Notes: generated by a model not told the origin, from the sequence alone. A stretch of DNA of 64,000 nt from Channa striata (GCA_033026295.1 CM065177.1:4519400-4583399), one strand, 5' to 3'. Shown: positions 23,049 to 37,200, numbered from the stretch's first letter. Made by a program: numbers and translations.

Positions 23049-26000
23049 TTAATTAATAATTATTTTTTTTGTCCTTCATTAAAGGACGAAAGTATTTACA
23101 GAGAGCAAAAAACCCAAATTAGTGAGTGACCTATCTTCATGCTAAGGTGTATACTGTAGTGCCAGTACATCAAGTCAAGTCTACATTTTAGTTATTTCAA
23201 ATTCTGCAGTCTTGTGATCTACTGCTGCAGTAATTGGATTTGGAATCCATGCAGCAGCCTTGTGAGCTAGGGGTTGTTTCAAAAGTACAGAGTTATACCC
23301 TGTATATCCGATCTCATGAGAAGACTGGAATATTGATGTCACATAAAGCAGCCATTAGGGAGCTGTGCTTTGAGAGTCTTTACAAGCTTTGTGTGATGAC
23401 ATTGGCTAAAAATTTCACCATGATTGCATGCGTTGTCATGTCTTACCCATATTACTTACTCCCCCATCTCCTTTCTCTCTCTACAGTAGGTGTTTAGGAT
23501 CCAGACAGATGGGTGAGTCTGAGAGCAAATCTGATACTGACACAGAAGTGCGCTGTATTGAAGCTAAGCATTTCTAAATTGCCTTTAGTATAAATATGCA
23601 TCTAAATATAAATCAATATCCACTGGAAAATGTAATCTTACCATGACTGGAATTCACATCAGTGTGTCTTGCAAAGATATCACTGGTGTCTGCAGCAGCC
23701 TTCAGGTTGTGCCTCACCCAGAGTTTTAAATTTGCTGATTGGAGAAATTAAAATTAGAAATGGTAATATTGTTCTTTTTATAGAGCAAGTCAAGTGCAGA
23801 ACCATATGCCCAGTCTGGTGGCAAGATAGGCAAAGAAATGTCCCCTTATGAATCATTGAAGAATGGAGAGTTACAACTCAGTGGCAGGAGCAAAAAGGAA
23901 TACGGAGGAGATTTGATGGAAGCATGATACTATAGCACCATCAGGATAAACAACACCATAAATCCTTCTCAGGCTTTGTGAATTTCTTTCACAATCAGTC
24001 TGATTACATGGACTGTAACAGTAATTGTGATGCAACTCTATCATGTGGTTAAGTAATAACCATTATCAGCTGTTTTCAATTCTGTTTTTCTCTATGGTGT
24101 AATCTAACTGAAACAGTCACATTCACGTATGTAGGGGACATGGGAAGAAAGGCTGCTGTGGCCTTGTGCACCATAGAGGATTTTCAAATCATAAATGATT
24201 TTAAAAACATTTGAGATGCAACTGACATTCAGACAGATTAAAGGGTTTTGATATTTTAATCCTAGATGAGGCTGGAATAGCTGAAGATAAAATAAATAGT
24301 TTTGTTGAAGTTTGTAATTCTGTAAGTCTGGAAGTGGGTAGGGCAGTGATAGTAGGAAAAAAACAGGGCAGGGGTCCTTGAGGACCAGCATTGGGAACGA
24401 CTGCTCTACAATATTCAGTCAAAAACACTAAACAATTTCAGTTTGGCAGTAACAGGGAACTAGGACCTCATAGAGGCTCAAGTGACATAACGTGGCTTCA
24501 TAACAAAGCGAACATGGAAGTGCCCTAAAGTAGCACGTCAGCCAGTAGCACTTGCATGTGTTGTTTTGGTCAGGTTGAAGCAGAAATACAGCTTGGTTAT
24601 ATTTATATCATGGTTTGGATAAAAGTAACTTCCTGGTTAAAGTTTAAGGAACAATTGTGATAATTTATTGTTGACTGTGGGTTGGAAAGAGGAACTTACT
24701 AACCGTCTGCTGTGTCAGCTTCTTCTCTTTGAAAACCTTTTGGCTTTGAACAATGTCGCCAAACTTCCCAGTTTATTTCCACACGGCCGCCGAGAGTCGT
24801 AAATTGCTTTGGCCACTGGAGGGCTTCATCATGTTAACTTCACTTCATTCAGCAGTGTCAGGCATTACAAAAACCAGCAGTCAAATCTGGAAATTTACTG
24901 AAACTATGCTGTAGTAACCAGTGTTTATTATGATTTCATGAAGTGTTGCTTTGGTTCTACAAAAAAGGTGTACACCCATTAAATTGCTGCGTTCTAGAGG
25001 AGTTTTCGAGTGTTCCTGAGTCATACAATAATAGTCCATAAGAGGATATGACTCAGTATGTACCAGTTATTATCTCAGATCAAAACGAATAGGTGTGATG
25101 TTTAGAGGTTGCTCTAAAGTTCAGATTCACTGCATTCATTATTAACTATTATAAACTCAAATTCTCTACTAGTCCATTTCTGTCTGTCCAGTCAAACAGT
25201 ATTTACGATCTTCAATTTCAAAATCCCTGCTTGCTGAAACACAATATCTGTTGTTTAAACAAACCAATGTTGGTTTACACTATCTTACCTGGAAATTTAT
25301 TGCAACTCAAATATTATAAACAATGTGATTGCCTCACAGCGTCCTTCCCAGGGGTGCGAGTACATTCTTTTAGACTAGCTTTAGACTGCAGCAAAATGTT
25401 TCTTTAACACAATGCAGTGCAAACTGAATGGACCTGGGGCTCATATTTGCAACATGCAAACATAGCAGCTAAATTTGCCTCACTTTCACTGGCATCTCTC
25501 ACAAACAAAAAGTTATTCACCTGTGCAGTCATGTGTAAAAAAAGATTCATTTTAATGTACATGTAGCAGAAATTTATAGCCAATCAAAAGAAAATAAAAA
25601 GGGTTTCTTACAAAAAGTGATCAGAGAAGCCATCTAGTACTGCACGCAAAAACTATGAGCATGATTCTAGCCTCAGGCAACTCCGACCCAGAGGGCAGAT
25701 ACAAGTAAATCAAATCTCCATTACCGAGCTGAAGAGTCCATGTGTTGCAGATGTTATTACCCTCATTATTGTGATCCTGGGTGAAACACAGCAAAGAACG
25801 AGCCTTATTCTCAGTCTTAGGTAATAGCCAAAGACAGTGTATTAGATGTGGAAAACCTGCCCTGCATCCAAAACGGACAAAAGGAAATTACTTCAATTCA
25901 GCCGTGATCACTTTGTTTTGGAAGACATGTGGACACGTTTGTTCTTCTCTTCTCTTATTCTGCCCATAGCTTTTTCTGTCAACTTATAGAATAGCCATGC

Positions 26001-29000
26001 TGCTGATCATATTTTTTCAATTTCTTTAGTGCTTTGTTTTTCTTATGATAACAGATTAGCTCTATTCTGCATGAATCCTCATCATTGCACACACACTGCA
26101 AAAGCCATCAATAAAATTACAAGCCATCTCTCCAGAGATGTACGTACAACACCCATCCATTAAATTTTAACTGACTCTCTTAAAAGACAGTGCCAATTTA
26201 TGTTCTTGTTATCAGAGGCCTGCAGGCCAGAGAATTCCCCCCACGAAACAACACCCCTCTCCATCAGTCTGCTTCATAAAAGCCTGCGTGTAAATAAGTA
26301 AATCTAAAATCGTTGTAGACACGCAATACGTTAAGAGCAGAGATTTTGTTGCTGTGCTGAACAGATGTACTCCTCTATGCAGGATGTAATGTTGGGTGGT
26401 AACGAAAAGAGATGAAGAAAGAAATAAACTGTAAAAGTCGATCACTTGCTTCAGTTATACCTTCACATAATAACAAACATGATACGGCTGACAAAACTGG
26501 TTGCTTCATTCAAAAGCAAAAAGAGATATTATTGTACAATAAAGCCCACAAATAAAAGCCCACAAAGCGACTAAATACAGAGGATTCTGCAAATTCCTGG
26601 AACCAGGGTCTCTCTTTTATTATCACATTATGATAAGAGGATGTTTCTCCAATTGTATGCTGTAGATTTCAGCCATTTGGCAAGTGGGCCTGCTGAATCA
26701 TGTGTTCTGGCGAGCGATGTACCTCAGCTTAAAGCAAGCAGGCAAGTTGCCTTTAGTAGGGGTGGATTAGAGCAGAGGATTAGAGAAGCTCACTGTCTTT
26801 TTTTTGCTTCAGTGTGTGTCGTAGGTTCTGTTCTTGAGTCCTTGGAGCCCTGAGTGGCCATGTGATGTCACTCTAGTGTAGAACTAAAGCATCCAGCTGT
26901 GACTGCAACCTTTAAGAGCTTGTCTGAAGCAACCTTTGTGCATAAACTATTCTCCAGAGCAGTGTGGTGAAAAATTAAGCTAATGGTGGAAGTCTGGAGA
27001 AAAAAAAAAAAACAGAAGGCAGCAAGAGTGCTGATAACAAACCTGCAGTGTCTAGAAAAAGCCATAAAACCCCCGCAGTGAAAAAGCCTGCTTTGTTAGC
27101 CTGTCTTAAACCTGTCTCAGGATCGAGGTTCCTTTTCCTGACCTTTATCTGACATGCCTTTTCCAACGGTTGCATTGAAAATTCCACATGATTAATAACT
27201 TACCATTATTTCCATATCACTTCTAGCCTGTTTCTATAGCAAACCTGAAAAATATATAATTCTGCAAAATGTTTTTGGCCTTTTGAACAGCAATACACTT
27301 TTAAGGTCCATAGTTCGAAATGCTTCACAATGTCGGTACCGCAATTACCAAAGAAAAACAATAAATGTCATTAAAATCACATTATTGCTTTATTGCCTAC
27401 AGTTATGAGAAGATCATCATTCCTCTCAATGTATGTGCATCATTCTAAGAAGCAGTTTCCTAAGTTTAGCATAAATATTTAAAGCAGAAGTCAGCTGCTT
27501 AAAAACACTAACTAACACGAATAGCACTTGAGGAGAATTTGATGCTAAAAAGTATTAATATAAGTTTATTTAGTTATTTATTTATGCAATGAGTGGTATA
27601 TTTGCAGTAATTTGGTAAAATCTGATGCCAGTGTTACTAATGGCTTTTTCTCCATGGCTGCTCATAATGACATTTTAAATAATCTGGCAGAAATGTGGTA
27701 TGAACAAACGGATACAAGCATGGAATTCTTTGAAAGAAAAATAAATTAAAAAGTGAATCTATTCATTTATTTAAATAAACACAGCAGATTTGCTGAATTA
27801 TTACTTTTACAATAGATATAAAGATGTAAAAGTAAAAAATGTACATGTTACCTTTAAATAAATGCATAGAATTCTCAAAAATAAATGTAGTGTGGAGGCA
27901 CTGCCATACTGTATGTACAGGGACTGGCTTGTGCTCCCGCTCATTACTGTCATTTGTGACTTTCAGCAGGGAACTATGTTATTTCCGTTGATCCTCAGTG
28001 TGGTAGTAAAACCCAGATTGCATGGCTGCTGGACAGTAATTGCTTTGGACAATGTCAGAGGTATCAAAATCAAAGTCTCGCTCCAGAACTTTCAGAAGTT
28101 TGAGTCGGATCGAGTCTGTGCTATCTATAGGTACAGTGATGTGTGGTTCTTTGACGTCACCCTTTCTACTAAACATCCTGCAGAAATATATTATTTATAA
28201 GACCTGCTGCTCATTCATTATCCGACCGACATACATCTCCACCTACAGAAACAGAAGATCAAAGGCCACAAAGAGATTGACTTTTCATGTACTGGTGAAT
28301 ACCTGCTAAACATTCAACGTGTGCATGTACACTGCAGACTGCTGCGAGCCTTCTATTTCCCCAGAAAGCTCAAATATGTTTATAGATTTGGGCAAGTTAC
28401 ACAGATCCTCCAATGTAAGGATCCTTGCTTTGGTAAATTTATGCCAGTTACAAAGTTGGATGCATCAATATGTTATGAAGGTGGATGTCAATGAATGAAT
28501 TAACCTCATTCTGTACAGAAGTTACTGACAATCATTTAAAAAAAAGAACCTGACTGACATTTGCAACTTTCTGCCACAAGTTTCCTCAAGTTTATTTTTT
28601 ATTTGACTGGCTGTATCAGAATAAGCTCCTCATACTTACACAGCTACTACAACTATTCTATTCTAAAATATTTGTATATACTGATCATTTGGAAAATTAC
28701 CACACATTCATAATTTTGCATAAACAATTAATGAAATCAAATTATTATTTGTAAAGTGAAAGAATACACTAATAGCCCAACTTTGTAATTCATCTTAACA
28801 AGCTGGATTCATTTTTGGTGTCTTTTGATAAAGTGTTTTGGTTTAATAATCCAACACATTGCTATATTTGTTTACTCTCATATAATTTGCATCAGCAGCA
28901 GGCAAATGGTTTGCAATGGACTTAGAGCTAGTTAGTGAACACTGAGGAGCACTGTATGGATTCCTTTGTCAGCGGCAACTAATGACTTTCAAATAAAAGT

Positions 29001-30428
29001 TTTAATGGGTTTCTCTTCATCTAAATTTTAGACTACAACAGAACTAAAAAAATTTGGATATACAGAATTAGAAAAGATGACACAGGACAAAAACATAATA
29101 TGTTATGATAATTTATTTCTGTTGTGTTCTTGGTCTATCCAATTTTATGACAGCAGAAAAAGTGCAAGCATAGGAAAGTGGATTGGACATGTAATTGTGA
29201 TTGGTACTGTAGTGTGTTTGTGTGTGTGCACTTCATTTGTAAAAGCTGTTACATATAGTGATCTATATGCAGATTATAATAATCACAAATTGCTACAGGC
29301 ACAGTTATAAATTTGCTTGCATATTTTAAATGCTGCAGGGGATAAATCTTCAGGTCTAATAGTTAATGTACTGTATGTGTGTATTTGTATTTTGGTCGGT
29401 TCTGTGTTCATGTGTACACATGCATAATGTAAATGAAGGGGGTGGGAGGCTGACGGGAGACCTAATTCTTTCTCTCGGTGGGCGATGACCAAATGCCTTC
29501 ACCACACAAGATGGCACCCACAAGCACAGAAGACATGGAATTGGAAATCCCATTAAAAATGGGTCAGTAGATAAGAGAGATGAGTACATGGAGCTCCAAG
29601 TGATTCCCAATTTCACACCTCAACATTTCTCTCCTTTTATGGCTAGGATGTGGGATAAGTGAAGCGAACTGCATATGCAACAGCACAAATCCCATTTAGT
29701 TAAAAAACAAACTGTGTGCTGAAACTCCACCGATAACTGCAAATATAACTCACCCAAATTAAACATTACTAAGACTCCAAAACCTCCCACCTCCTTGCTG
29801 CACTTTCAGGTCCACAACCTGCAAAGTGGAAGCACATTGCAGGTGGTTTGTTCCTTCGTAATTATTGCTCTCAACCAACTGTCCCCCCACTTTCAGAGCC
29901 AAGACACACCACTGTAGCTATAAATCGCTCCTCGCTGTGCGCTGGGTGATGCTGCCTGCTGCTTTAGCAGGTGTATCAGATTGTGGGCTAGGTTACTTTA
30001 TGAAGCTTGTTATAAATTATTCATTTTAGGTCATTGATTGCTTAATTTTATTGACATGTCACAGCTGACAGATGTTCAGGTTTCATTAGCTGGATATTGA
30101 ATTTGTGATTTTCATTCATACCTACACATGGAAAACAAATCTGACCCAAATGTTAACTGTTAACCTGTAATAATAATACCTATGCAGTTCTGGTTTTCAT
30201 TCCTAGTGTTGGACTGGGCCACACATGAAAGAGATGCAGATTATTTGGAGTCATGAGTCACATTTATTCAGCTGGCTGACTGTGAGGTCAAAATGACATA
30301 GCCGTACCCTCAGTCCAGTAACATTAATCTGCCAGTTTGAAGGTGTGTTGTAGTGAGTTGTGGACCAAACACATTTAGTTTTTTTTCTGAAATTATTTAA
30401 AGCTTGTGATTGTTGATTATATAAATGA
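23049..30428. other. Long unannotated AT-rich stretch
   Basis: No coding gene is seen. At 24,375-24,412 a GGTCCTTGAGGACCAGCATT segment with GACTGCTCTAC resembles the end of a common fish repeat. At 26,539-26,566 there is a short direct repeat of AAAGCCCACAA, and at 27,000-27,012 an A13 run. A 112-codon frame (27,862-28,200) has no recognisable features. The rest is plain intergenic or intronic sequence. Confidence 0.5.
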
Positions 30429-30449
30429 ACCGACTTACAGAGTAATTTG

Positions 30450-30487
<38 letters not shown>

Positions 30488-30572
30488 ACAGAATGGCGAC
30501 ACTGGGAGCAACTTGGGGTTCAGTGTCTTGCCCAAGGACACTTCGGCACGCAACAAGGAGGGCTCAATCATG
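30429..30572 (-). mobile_element. tRNA-derived SINE fragment, family 3, interrupted by a CA tract
   Basis: Reading right to left it shows AGTGTCCTTGGGCAAGACAC, then CTGAACCCCAAGTTGCTCCC, then after a CA/GT tract the tail TACTCTGTAAGTCGGT. The order and sequence match 22,862-23,048. The CA run (30,451-30,490) occupies a fixed position in the element's 3' half. Reading frames across the tract are artefacts. Confidence 0.85.
30451..30490. repeat. (CA)n microsatellite inside a SINE
   Basis: CA run of 15 units (30,451-30,480) plus an interrupted extension to 30,490. It lies in the body of the minus-strand SINE at the same place as CA-rich sequence in the copies at 62.3 and 62.5 kb. Confidence 0.97.
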
Positions 30573-30810
30573 CCCCCAGGCACACAGTATAATCACCAAA
30601 ATCTTATTGTTTTCTGTGTTGTAAAGGTTGGATTGAATCTGTTTTAAAAGTTATACAAAGATGGTCATCTAAGCAGAGATGTCAGAGAAAGGCAAATATT
30701 TAGTGAAAGGCAAAATATAGTGGAAAGATGTTGGATATATCAACTAGGTTTAAATCAAAGAAAACAAATGAAAGAAAAGCTATGGATTTAATTATACCTG
30801 ATGTGGAAGG

Positions 30811-31047
30811 ATTATATATTATGTTGGAAAGAAGACATTCATTCATAGTATGCCCTTTGAGTCTCCACCAGTCCCTAAAGTTCAACAAACTGAAAGCCGT
30901 CGATCTATTGTTTCTGGAAAAGTTATTGATCTAATATTGTACAAACAGGTGACCAACCAAAGGAAAAAACAAGGACCTGCATATATTATGTTTCTCCACT
31001 CATTCAGTCATAGTATGTCCGTCTTTGGTCTCCACCAGTCCCTAAAG
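30811..31047 (+). repeat. Diverged direct duplication of about 70 bases
   Basis: The segments 30,811-30,880 and 30,980-31,047 share ATATATTATGTT, then CATTCA-TCATAGTATG, then TCTCCACCAGTCCCTAAAG. Small differences and indels separate them, and the offset is about 168 bases. The sequence between is not obviously repeated, so either the tandem unit has decayed or only this module was copied. No known repeat family is recognised. Confidence 0.8.
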
Positions 31048-33299
31048 AAAACATCAAGCCTTCTCTTTGCTACCAAATGCTACTGTAACTTCTAGTGGTG
31101 GACGTCAATCAGCAGCCGGTGCTGGGCAGAGGTTCTCTCTAGAACAAAATATCATGAAAGTGGCATGTCTTCTACTACACAAAGTCTGGAGATATGAGAT
31201 AGGGAGGAGGGATACGGGAGGTCCTGCACAGATGTTATGGAACATTTTAAAAACTTGACAACAGTTTAATCAGAAAATACTGTATCATTGAGTGATAGGA
31301 GACATTTACTAATAAAGAAACCTTGAAACTTTTATCATTTTAAGTAATTTAAGTACAACATCTGTTAGTTGTACAGCACTGCAATCATGCGCTGTGACCA
31401 AAAATATATACAATATATAGTGTAATGTCATATAATGTAATGACATTTCTTTAGAAATGAAGAAAAGAAAAACCAAGTGACTGACGATCTTATGTTAACA
31501 TAGGAATTTTACATAGCTTGGCTGAATAGGTTGTGTTGCAAAATTTGTTATATTACATCACAGGGACAGATAAAAAGCAGCTTTTCAAAGAATGGCGAAC
31601 ATTAAAGAACACTCTTTAGATAATATTTCCAGTTTTCATAATCATTCAAATTTTGCATTTCCCTGTTGGAAAACAGCAAGACAAAGTTAACTGGCATCAG
31701 ATCAAGGCAGTGGATGATCTATTTTAGAAAATAATATGTTCCTCTTGTCAGTTAAGACACCCTTCCCTCCCAGCTGCAGAGAAAATGATGAATTGCGCTG
31801 TAAAATAAATAATTTGTCCAGAGCCAAATTAAAACGTAGTAGCCAGGGGGAGCATGGTGCATTGATAGGGATGTTATAGTGGGAGCAGTCTTTAAAGAGA
31901 ATTATGGCTTATCCCAGGGAGGGAAATTGTTTTCCAGCACAGTATTTGGAGTTTCTTGTTTGGAGACCCTCACTACCCATGATGCACAGCTGGCAGTGCC
32001 AGCGGGCTCACTGCTGCAGGCTCGTAGGAATTCATTACTTAGCTTAGCCATTGATTTTCCTGCTGCCTCGAAAGATGCACCAGAGAAAGCATAAACAGCT
32101 TTCAAGTGAGATTGCCAGCATTCAGCAGGAAGTTGAAGGACATTTTATCATATAACAATACTTTTTATTCAGAGGCAAATGAAGTTGGCTCTTTCTTGTT
32201 TTCAAACAGCGCAGGCTTTAATACACTGCACTTGTGATTTTCATTTATTTCAACAGAGGTGGATGCAAATGTGTGATTAGTATTCTGGTATTTTTATTAA
32301 TGGAAGGGCTCACGTGATGTGCAATTTCCTACCTTAAGAATCTAAGGGTCTTTTGGTCTCGCATTCAGTATTCAGAGAATCCTTATCAGTAGCTGGTTGA
32401 AACAGGACCATATCAAGTCTCCAAGAGGTGAGAGGCAGTGTGGTCCACATTAGCATGCATTAACACTAATATGAACAAGATTCTACAGCAGGGCGCTGGC
32501 AGATTAGCTCATTAAAAGTAATCACACCATATAAGACTTCATCAGAAAGAAATTTGCACTCACGCCATTACAATTCCCTCTGGGGGAAAGTGCAAAAAAA
32601 CAGAAAGCGGATTTTGGATGAACACTGTTTACACCCAGTTCAGTTCCTCATGCCTGCTGCTGCTGTTGCATGTGTCCATCCCACCTGCCCCATAGTGCAG
32701 TGAAGCAGCCGCGTTGTTGATTTGACGCACATTCCTTTTGTCAATGAGGATGTGACATGTCTGTGCGGTAGTGTAGTTGCGTGCTCAGGCTTGGTGTAAA
32801 TAATGACTTGAGCACACGTAAGCACATCATAAGATGCGGGGAACCACAGTGGGGAATGGAGTGTTTTCTCTGCCAAGTGTTTTTGAAATATAAGTGCTTT
32901 GAAAAATGGCTGAAGAATAACTGCTTTGTTGGCTACGCAACATTGCTGGTCACTCTAAGCTCCATTATAGTGACAACTTCATGACAGCTCATCAGGCTGT
33001 TGGAGAGCCAACCCAAGCTGTTCATTGTGTGTGGGAATGGCCTGCAGCAATATCACAGTGGCCAGCAGAGACTCATCTTTGGGGAAATGAAATGACAATG
33101 CAGTGAATGAAGAATGCGTTTAGAGATATTTTTCAACATAGTTTCTCATTGAGCCTATGGCTATTCTGACTTTAAATGGCAGCCAAAAAATGTGGATAAG
33201 AGAAAACCAAACAGACATGCAAACAGCACAAAAAGAGGCACTTAACACAGCTGTCAGTCATCCTTCCAGGCTCCTGTGTTTGGCCTTCTGCCGACCATC
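31048..33299. other. Unannotated stretch, partly repeat-poor
   Basis: No gene or transposon is recognised. The segment 31,860-32,130 contains ACTACCCATGATGCA, similar to a ZNF143-type site, in sequence of higher complexity. The segment 32,380-32,560 has TTAGCATGCATTAACACTAA and TAGCTCATTAAAAG homeodomain-like motifs. Both may be regulatory, and nothing is proven. Confidence 0.4.
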
Positions 33300-34020
33300 A
33301 TGCCCTGAGTCCTAATGTTTAGTTTTTTAAATCGGGAGGCACAAGCTGAGGCTGGTCAGCCGCCCAGAGGCGAATGGCTGAGCCCGGTCCAGTGTGGTAA
33401 GCTTTTAAGTGGAGCGGCTGCTACAGAGGTATATCACCATGGCTATCTAATTTCCCAGCCCCACTTAAGGTGCCAGCAAGGGCAATTTTCTGCTCTATCA
33501 ACACTTCCTTCCTTCTGCTGCTTGCCGAGGACACATGTTTTAGCCTCTGTGTCACTCAGTGTGTTAGCTGCAAACTCAGACAGAGAGAGAGTCGGAGACA
33601 GGAAGATGGACGACAACCACGCGACGAGGCTGCTAATGTCCAGAAGAATGTGGGGCAGAACTTTGATGAGTCTTGGCGATGGGCCAACTGAGCATGTCCC
33701 CGGCGGAATGACCCACTAACAAAACAAAAGAGTGGCGATTCCTGGTGCAGGCCCAGTTTGGATGCCAACGTGATTCAGGTGAATGGAGCGTTCAGGGCTT
33801 CAGTGTGGGCCAGCAATCAGTGCCGTTCCAGCCTCAAGTGGAAAGCATGGGGCTTATTATTAGTGCACACGGCTGGAAATGATACGGAGTGCAACGAATC
33901 TCAGCAAATAATCGCAATGGCAAGCTACTTGTCAGGGGCGCTATGTGGAGATGAGATTCATCGCATCCCAGGACACGATTAATGTGATTCAGAATGCATT
34001 TGATAATCCTTTTACTCTCA
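33300..34020. other. Candidate conserved non-coding block A
   Basis: About 700 bases of balanced composition, free of simple repeats and recognisable mobile elements, set in AT-rich DNA. The reading frame of 134 codons (33,315-33,719) has no family features. The right part (33,840-34,010), with AATAATCGCAATGG and GACACGATTAATGTGATTC, looks like dense transcription-factor sites. Sequence character alone suggests an enhancer-like conserved element. Confidence 0.35.
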
Positions 34021-34080
34021 CACAGCTTGATCAAATCTAACATGTAGCTCTATCACATAATTGTATCAGAACACAGATCG

Positions 34081-34282
34081 GGGGCGACTGTGGCGCAGTA
34101 GGTAGAGCGGTCATCCACCAATCCCAAAGCCGTTGGCTTGATCCCCTGGCTCCTCCAGTCACCCACCTAAGCGTCCTTGAGTTGCTCCCTGTGAGCATTG
34201 GCCACAGCTCCCCCATCAGTTTGTGGTTTTGAGTGCAAATGGATGAATGAGAAGCAGTGTAAAGCACTTTATAAGTGCATGT
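34081..34282 (+). mobile_element. Nearly complete tRNA-derived SINE, teleost family 2
   Basis: Starts with GGGGCGACTGTGGCGCAGTA and GGTAGAGCGG (A box). A degenerate B box follows (GGCTTGATCCC at 34,135-34,145). Then come CTCCTCCAGTCACCCACC, GTCCTTGAGTTGCTCCCTGT and the tail TGTAAAGCACTTTATAAGTG. It is the best-preserved copy of this family in the window. A and B boxes have normal tRNA-promoter spacing, but it is not a tRNA gene. No clear target-site duplication was found. Confidence 0.88.
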
Positions 34283-37200
34283 TAATGTAATTAAGAGAAA
34301 ATATGGTATTGTTGTGGTCATAATCTGTAGTTTGGATGCTTTATTATCAACAAAGCACAGGAAAAGTGATCCTCCTAAGTTCCCAATCATTATGTGTGTA
34401 TGGAGAGATTCATAAAGCTCCATTTTGCCACAAAACAATCAAAACCATTCCTAAGCCACATTGTTGCACATACTGCTCCAGTGGTTCTCAATCGCTGAAA
34501 ATAGCCCCCAACAAATGCACTACTTACTCTTGTTTGATGCCAACTCCAGGGCCTGTGCTTTTAGGTATAATTATTTAAATACTTTTATGTCTGGTATCAA
34601 GAAATGGACTTATTCTTGAGAGTCACAGAAGTGGATACGGAAATCTGATTATAGTTAAAAGGAGAGACAAGCGTGCTGCCAGTGGCTCTTTTAATGAGGT
34701 TTGTGCCCTATAATAAAACTGTAGAATACTCAGCTTAGAGCATCACATTGCACAGATTTGTCTGCAATGTCTGTAAGGTTAATAACCTTTGCAGCAATAG
34801 ACATCTTGACGTACAAACGGCTCATGCTGCTCAAAGGAGCTTGCATGTGTCTCATTCTAGTTGAAAGTTAAGTGAATTCTCCAAACGATATTTTGTGTGC
34901 TGACCCTCCTAGCTGTGGTAGCTGTTGCTGAGCCAAGTATAAAAAGCAGAACACGGCTAATCTGCTCTTTTCCACTGAGGAGCAAATTACAGTCCTCAGG
35001 GTTGCTGATACCCAAATTATTATTGGAACTGGGATGAATTTAAAGTGGCCATAAATGGCTAATTACCGTTTCATGGCCTGTGCTACACTAAAACCAACAC
35101 TTGCTTTGTACCATTGCTGAACAAGGCCAGCTGCAGCATCAGGCCCACAGGTCCTGGGCCCAGCCACAAGTTCAAACATGCCTGCGTGATCTCCGAGCAT
35201 ATTATTGCCAGAGTGGGTGAATGGGGAGGAAAATCTTTGTGACTCTGTTTTGATCCCAAAGGTTTTCAGGGTATTAAAAAAAAACCTAAACAAATTATTA
35301 TTCCATGACTTAATTCACATGTTTGTTATTGTATCCATGACGATCATATCCTTTGTGCAGTCGGTGGTACACTAGATATATTTCTTATCCTAATGAATAT
35401 TCAACACACCTGCTACAGTAGACACACTGTTTCAGGAGCTGTTCAGTTCAGTTTTATCATGTTATGACAAAAGCCATGCAAACCTTGGGAGAACAGGAAT
35501 ACTACACACAGACTGAGGCACCAACCCACAACCTTCTAGCTATGAAAAAAAGAAAAAAAAAGGTTTAAAAGGACTAATAATGATGACCAATGATTGAAAC
35601 AAGTGTAAAATTACCAAAGCCAGAAACAAGATTATTAATAACAACAATATTAATAATAATAAAATGAAGAAAACAAGGTGTAGAATCACTACATCTGAAC
35701 CAAAACGACCAAAAAAGAGGCTGGGGTCCCTGCCCATTTTCATACAGTCAGAGTGTAGGAACAAAGAACTTGGCCACATAAATATTGTGTATATATGTAG
35801 TATATACTAGACAATCTATCCTCCAACCTCAAAGCCTATTAAGGTCGTCTGTTCCCACTCTCTCATACAACCCAATGAACCCTTTGTGAAAACAGTGGGG
35901 AGGCAGGCGTCTGTTGGAATTTGGCACCACTCATGGGGATACGGTTGGGTTGGGTATAGTGGGTTGGTTAGGGTTAGTAAAAGAAGTTGTAGTTTGCCTC
36001 AAATTTCATACAATCTCAACGTCACATGACTGGTTGCCACGACAAAAAAGCAGTTTCACACTGAATTCAAACTCTTTGTGAGGATCTACATACTATGTGC
36101 ATATGCATGTCTTCTGCTCGTTGTTTTGCAGAGCTGGTACAAACGACCTCCTCCGTCACATCACACAGAAGAAGGGTTTAAAGTAGACCAGTGCACCTGA
36201 TATGCTCCTACAGTATATAAATAAATGTATGTGTATGAACAGTACCTCCCTGCAGCCCACATGCAGAGCCGATTGATGTGTACAGTGCCAGAGCATCTGC
36301 TAAGATTTCCCTGCCAAGTCTTTTTCCCCTCCTCTCCCCGTTGCATCTCTGTCTCGCCTTGGGCAGCAGGTTTGTTGGCGTACTGTACTACACACAGGGA
36401 CTGTACTATGACATCTTCTATTGTTCACCTCCCTGACAAGAGTGCATTGTATTCGAGCAGATGTGCAGGTACTGAAATTGTTTTCAGAACCCACTTGGGG
36501 CCTCAGTCTCAAACAGCTTCCTCTAGGGAAATAAGGTCGACTTTGTTTTCACTGACAAGTCTGGGAAACCAAAGATCTTGCAGGGTTTTACTTGATTTAT
36601 GATGAATGAATGAAACAAACATAAAAAATAAATACATTTTAGGAAACCTTCAAAGACAAATATAATCTATGTGCACATGAAGTCCTGCAAATGATGTTTA
36701 TAAAAACGATTCTTATGATCTCATGAAGTTAGGATTTTATCTAAGCTCACAGCAAACATGAAACTGACACAAACTACAGTACTGAGATTTGTGAAGAGAC
36801 GCACATGCAATATATGACACAACACCACCGAACCAACAGTATGGAAGACTGCAGCGGCCGTCCAGTGGCAGTTTTTCCAGTGGCAGTCTGGAAGAAACTG
36901 CATTTATGTGCAGTGAGAGGTGGCGAGAAGAGCCAGTAATATGAGACTTTCAAGGGTTCATAAAAAGTGTCTATTTTTATGGATGCTGTTTAAGATAATG
37001 TTGCAGTTTAGCGTCATAAAATATTTTTAAAAAATTTGCTGGCATGTTTCACTGATATAGTTAGAGTAACAAACAACTTCATAAACATGGGACGACATTC
37101 TCAGTCGTCTTTGCTGAGGGAAAGCTACAAATCACAACTTTAAAATGATAAAGACATCAGACAAGGGTACAAAAAATAATAACAAAATAACCACAGTGTG

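Noticed and set aside
33315..33719. 134-codon plus-strand frame
   Set aside because: No domain or conserved motif; composition matches surrounding non-coding sequence.
34081..34155. tRNA gene
   Set aside because: A- and B-box-like sequences are present, but they belong to a SINE head; no convincing acceptor stem or anticodon arm.
34037..34438. 133-codon minus-strand frame
   Set aside because: Reads antisense through the family 2 SINE.
35940..35980. Telomere-like TTAGGG repeat
   Set aside because: Only one TTAGGGTTAG unit within a loose GGTT-rich patch; too short.
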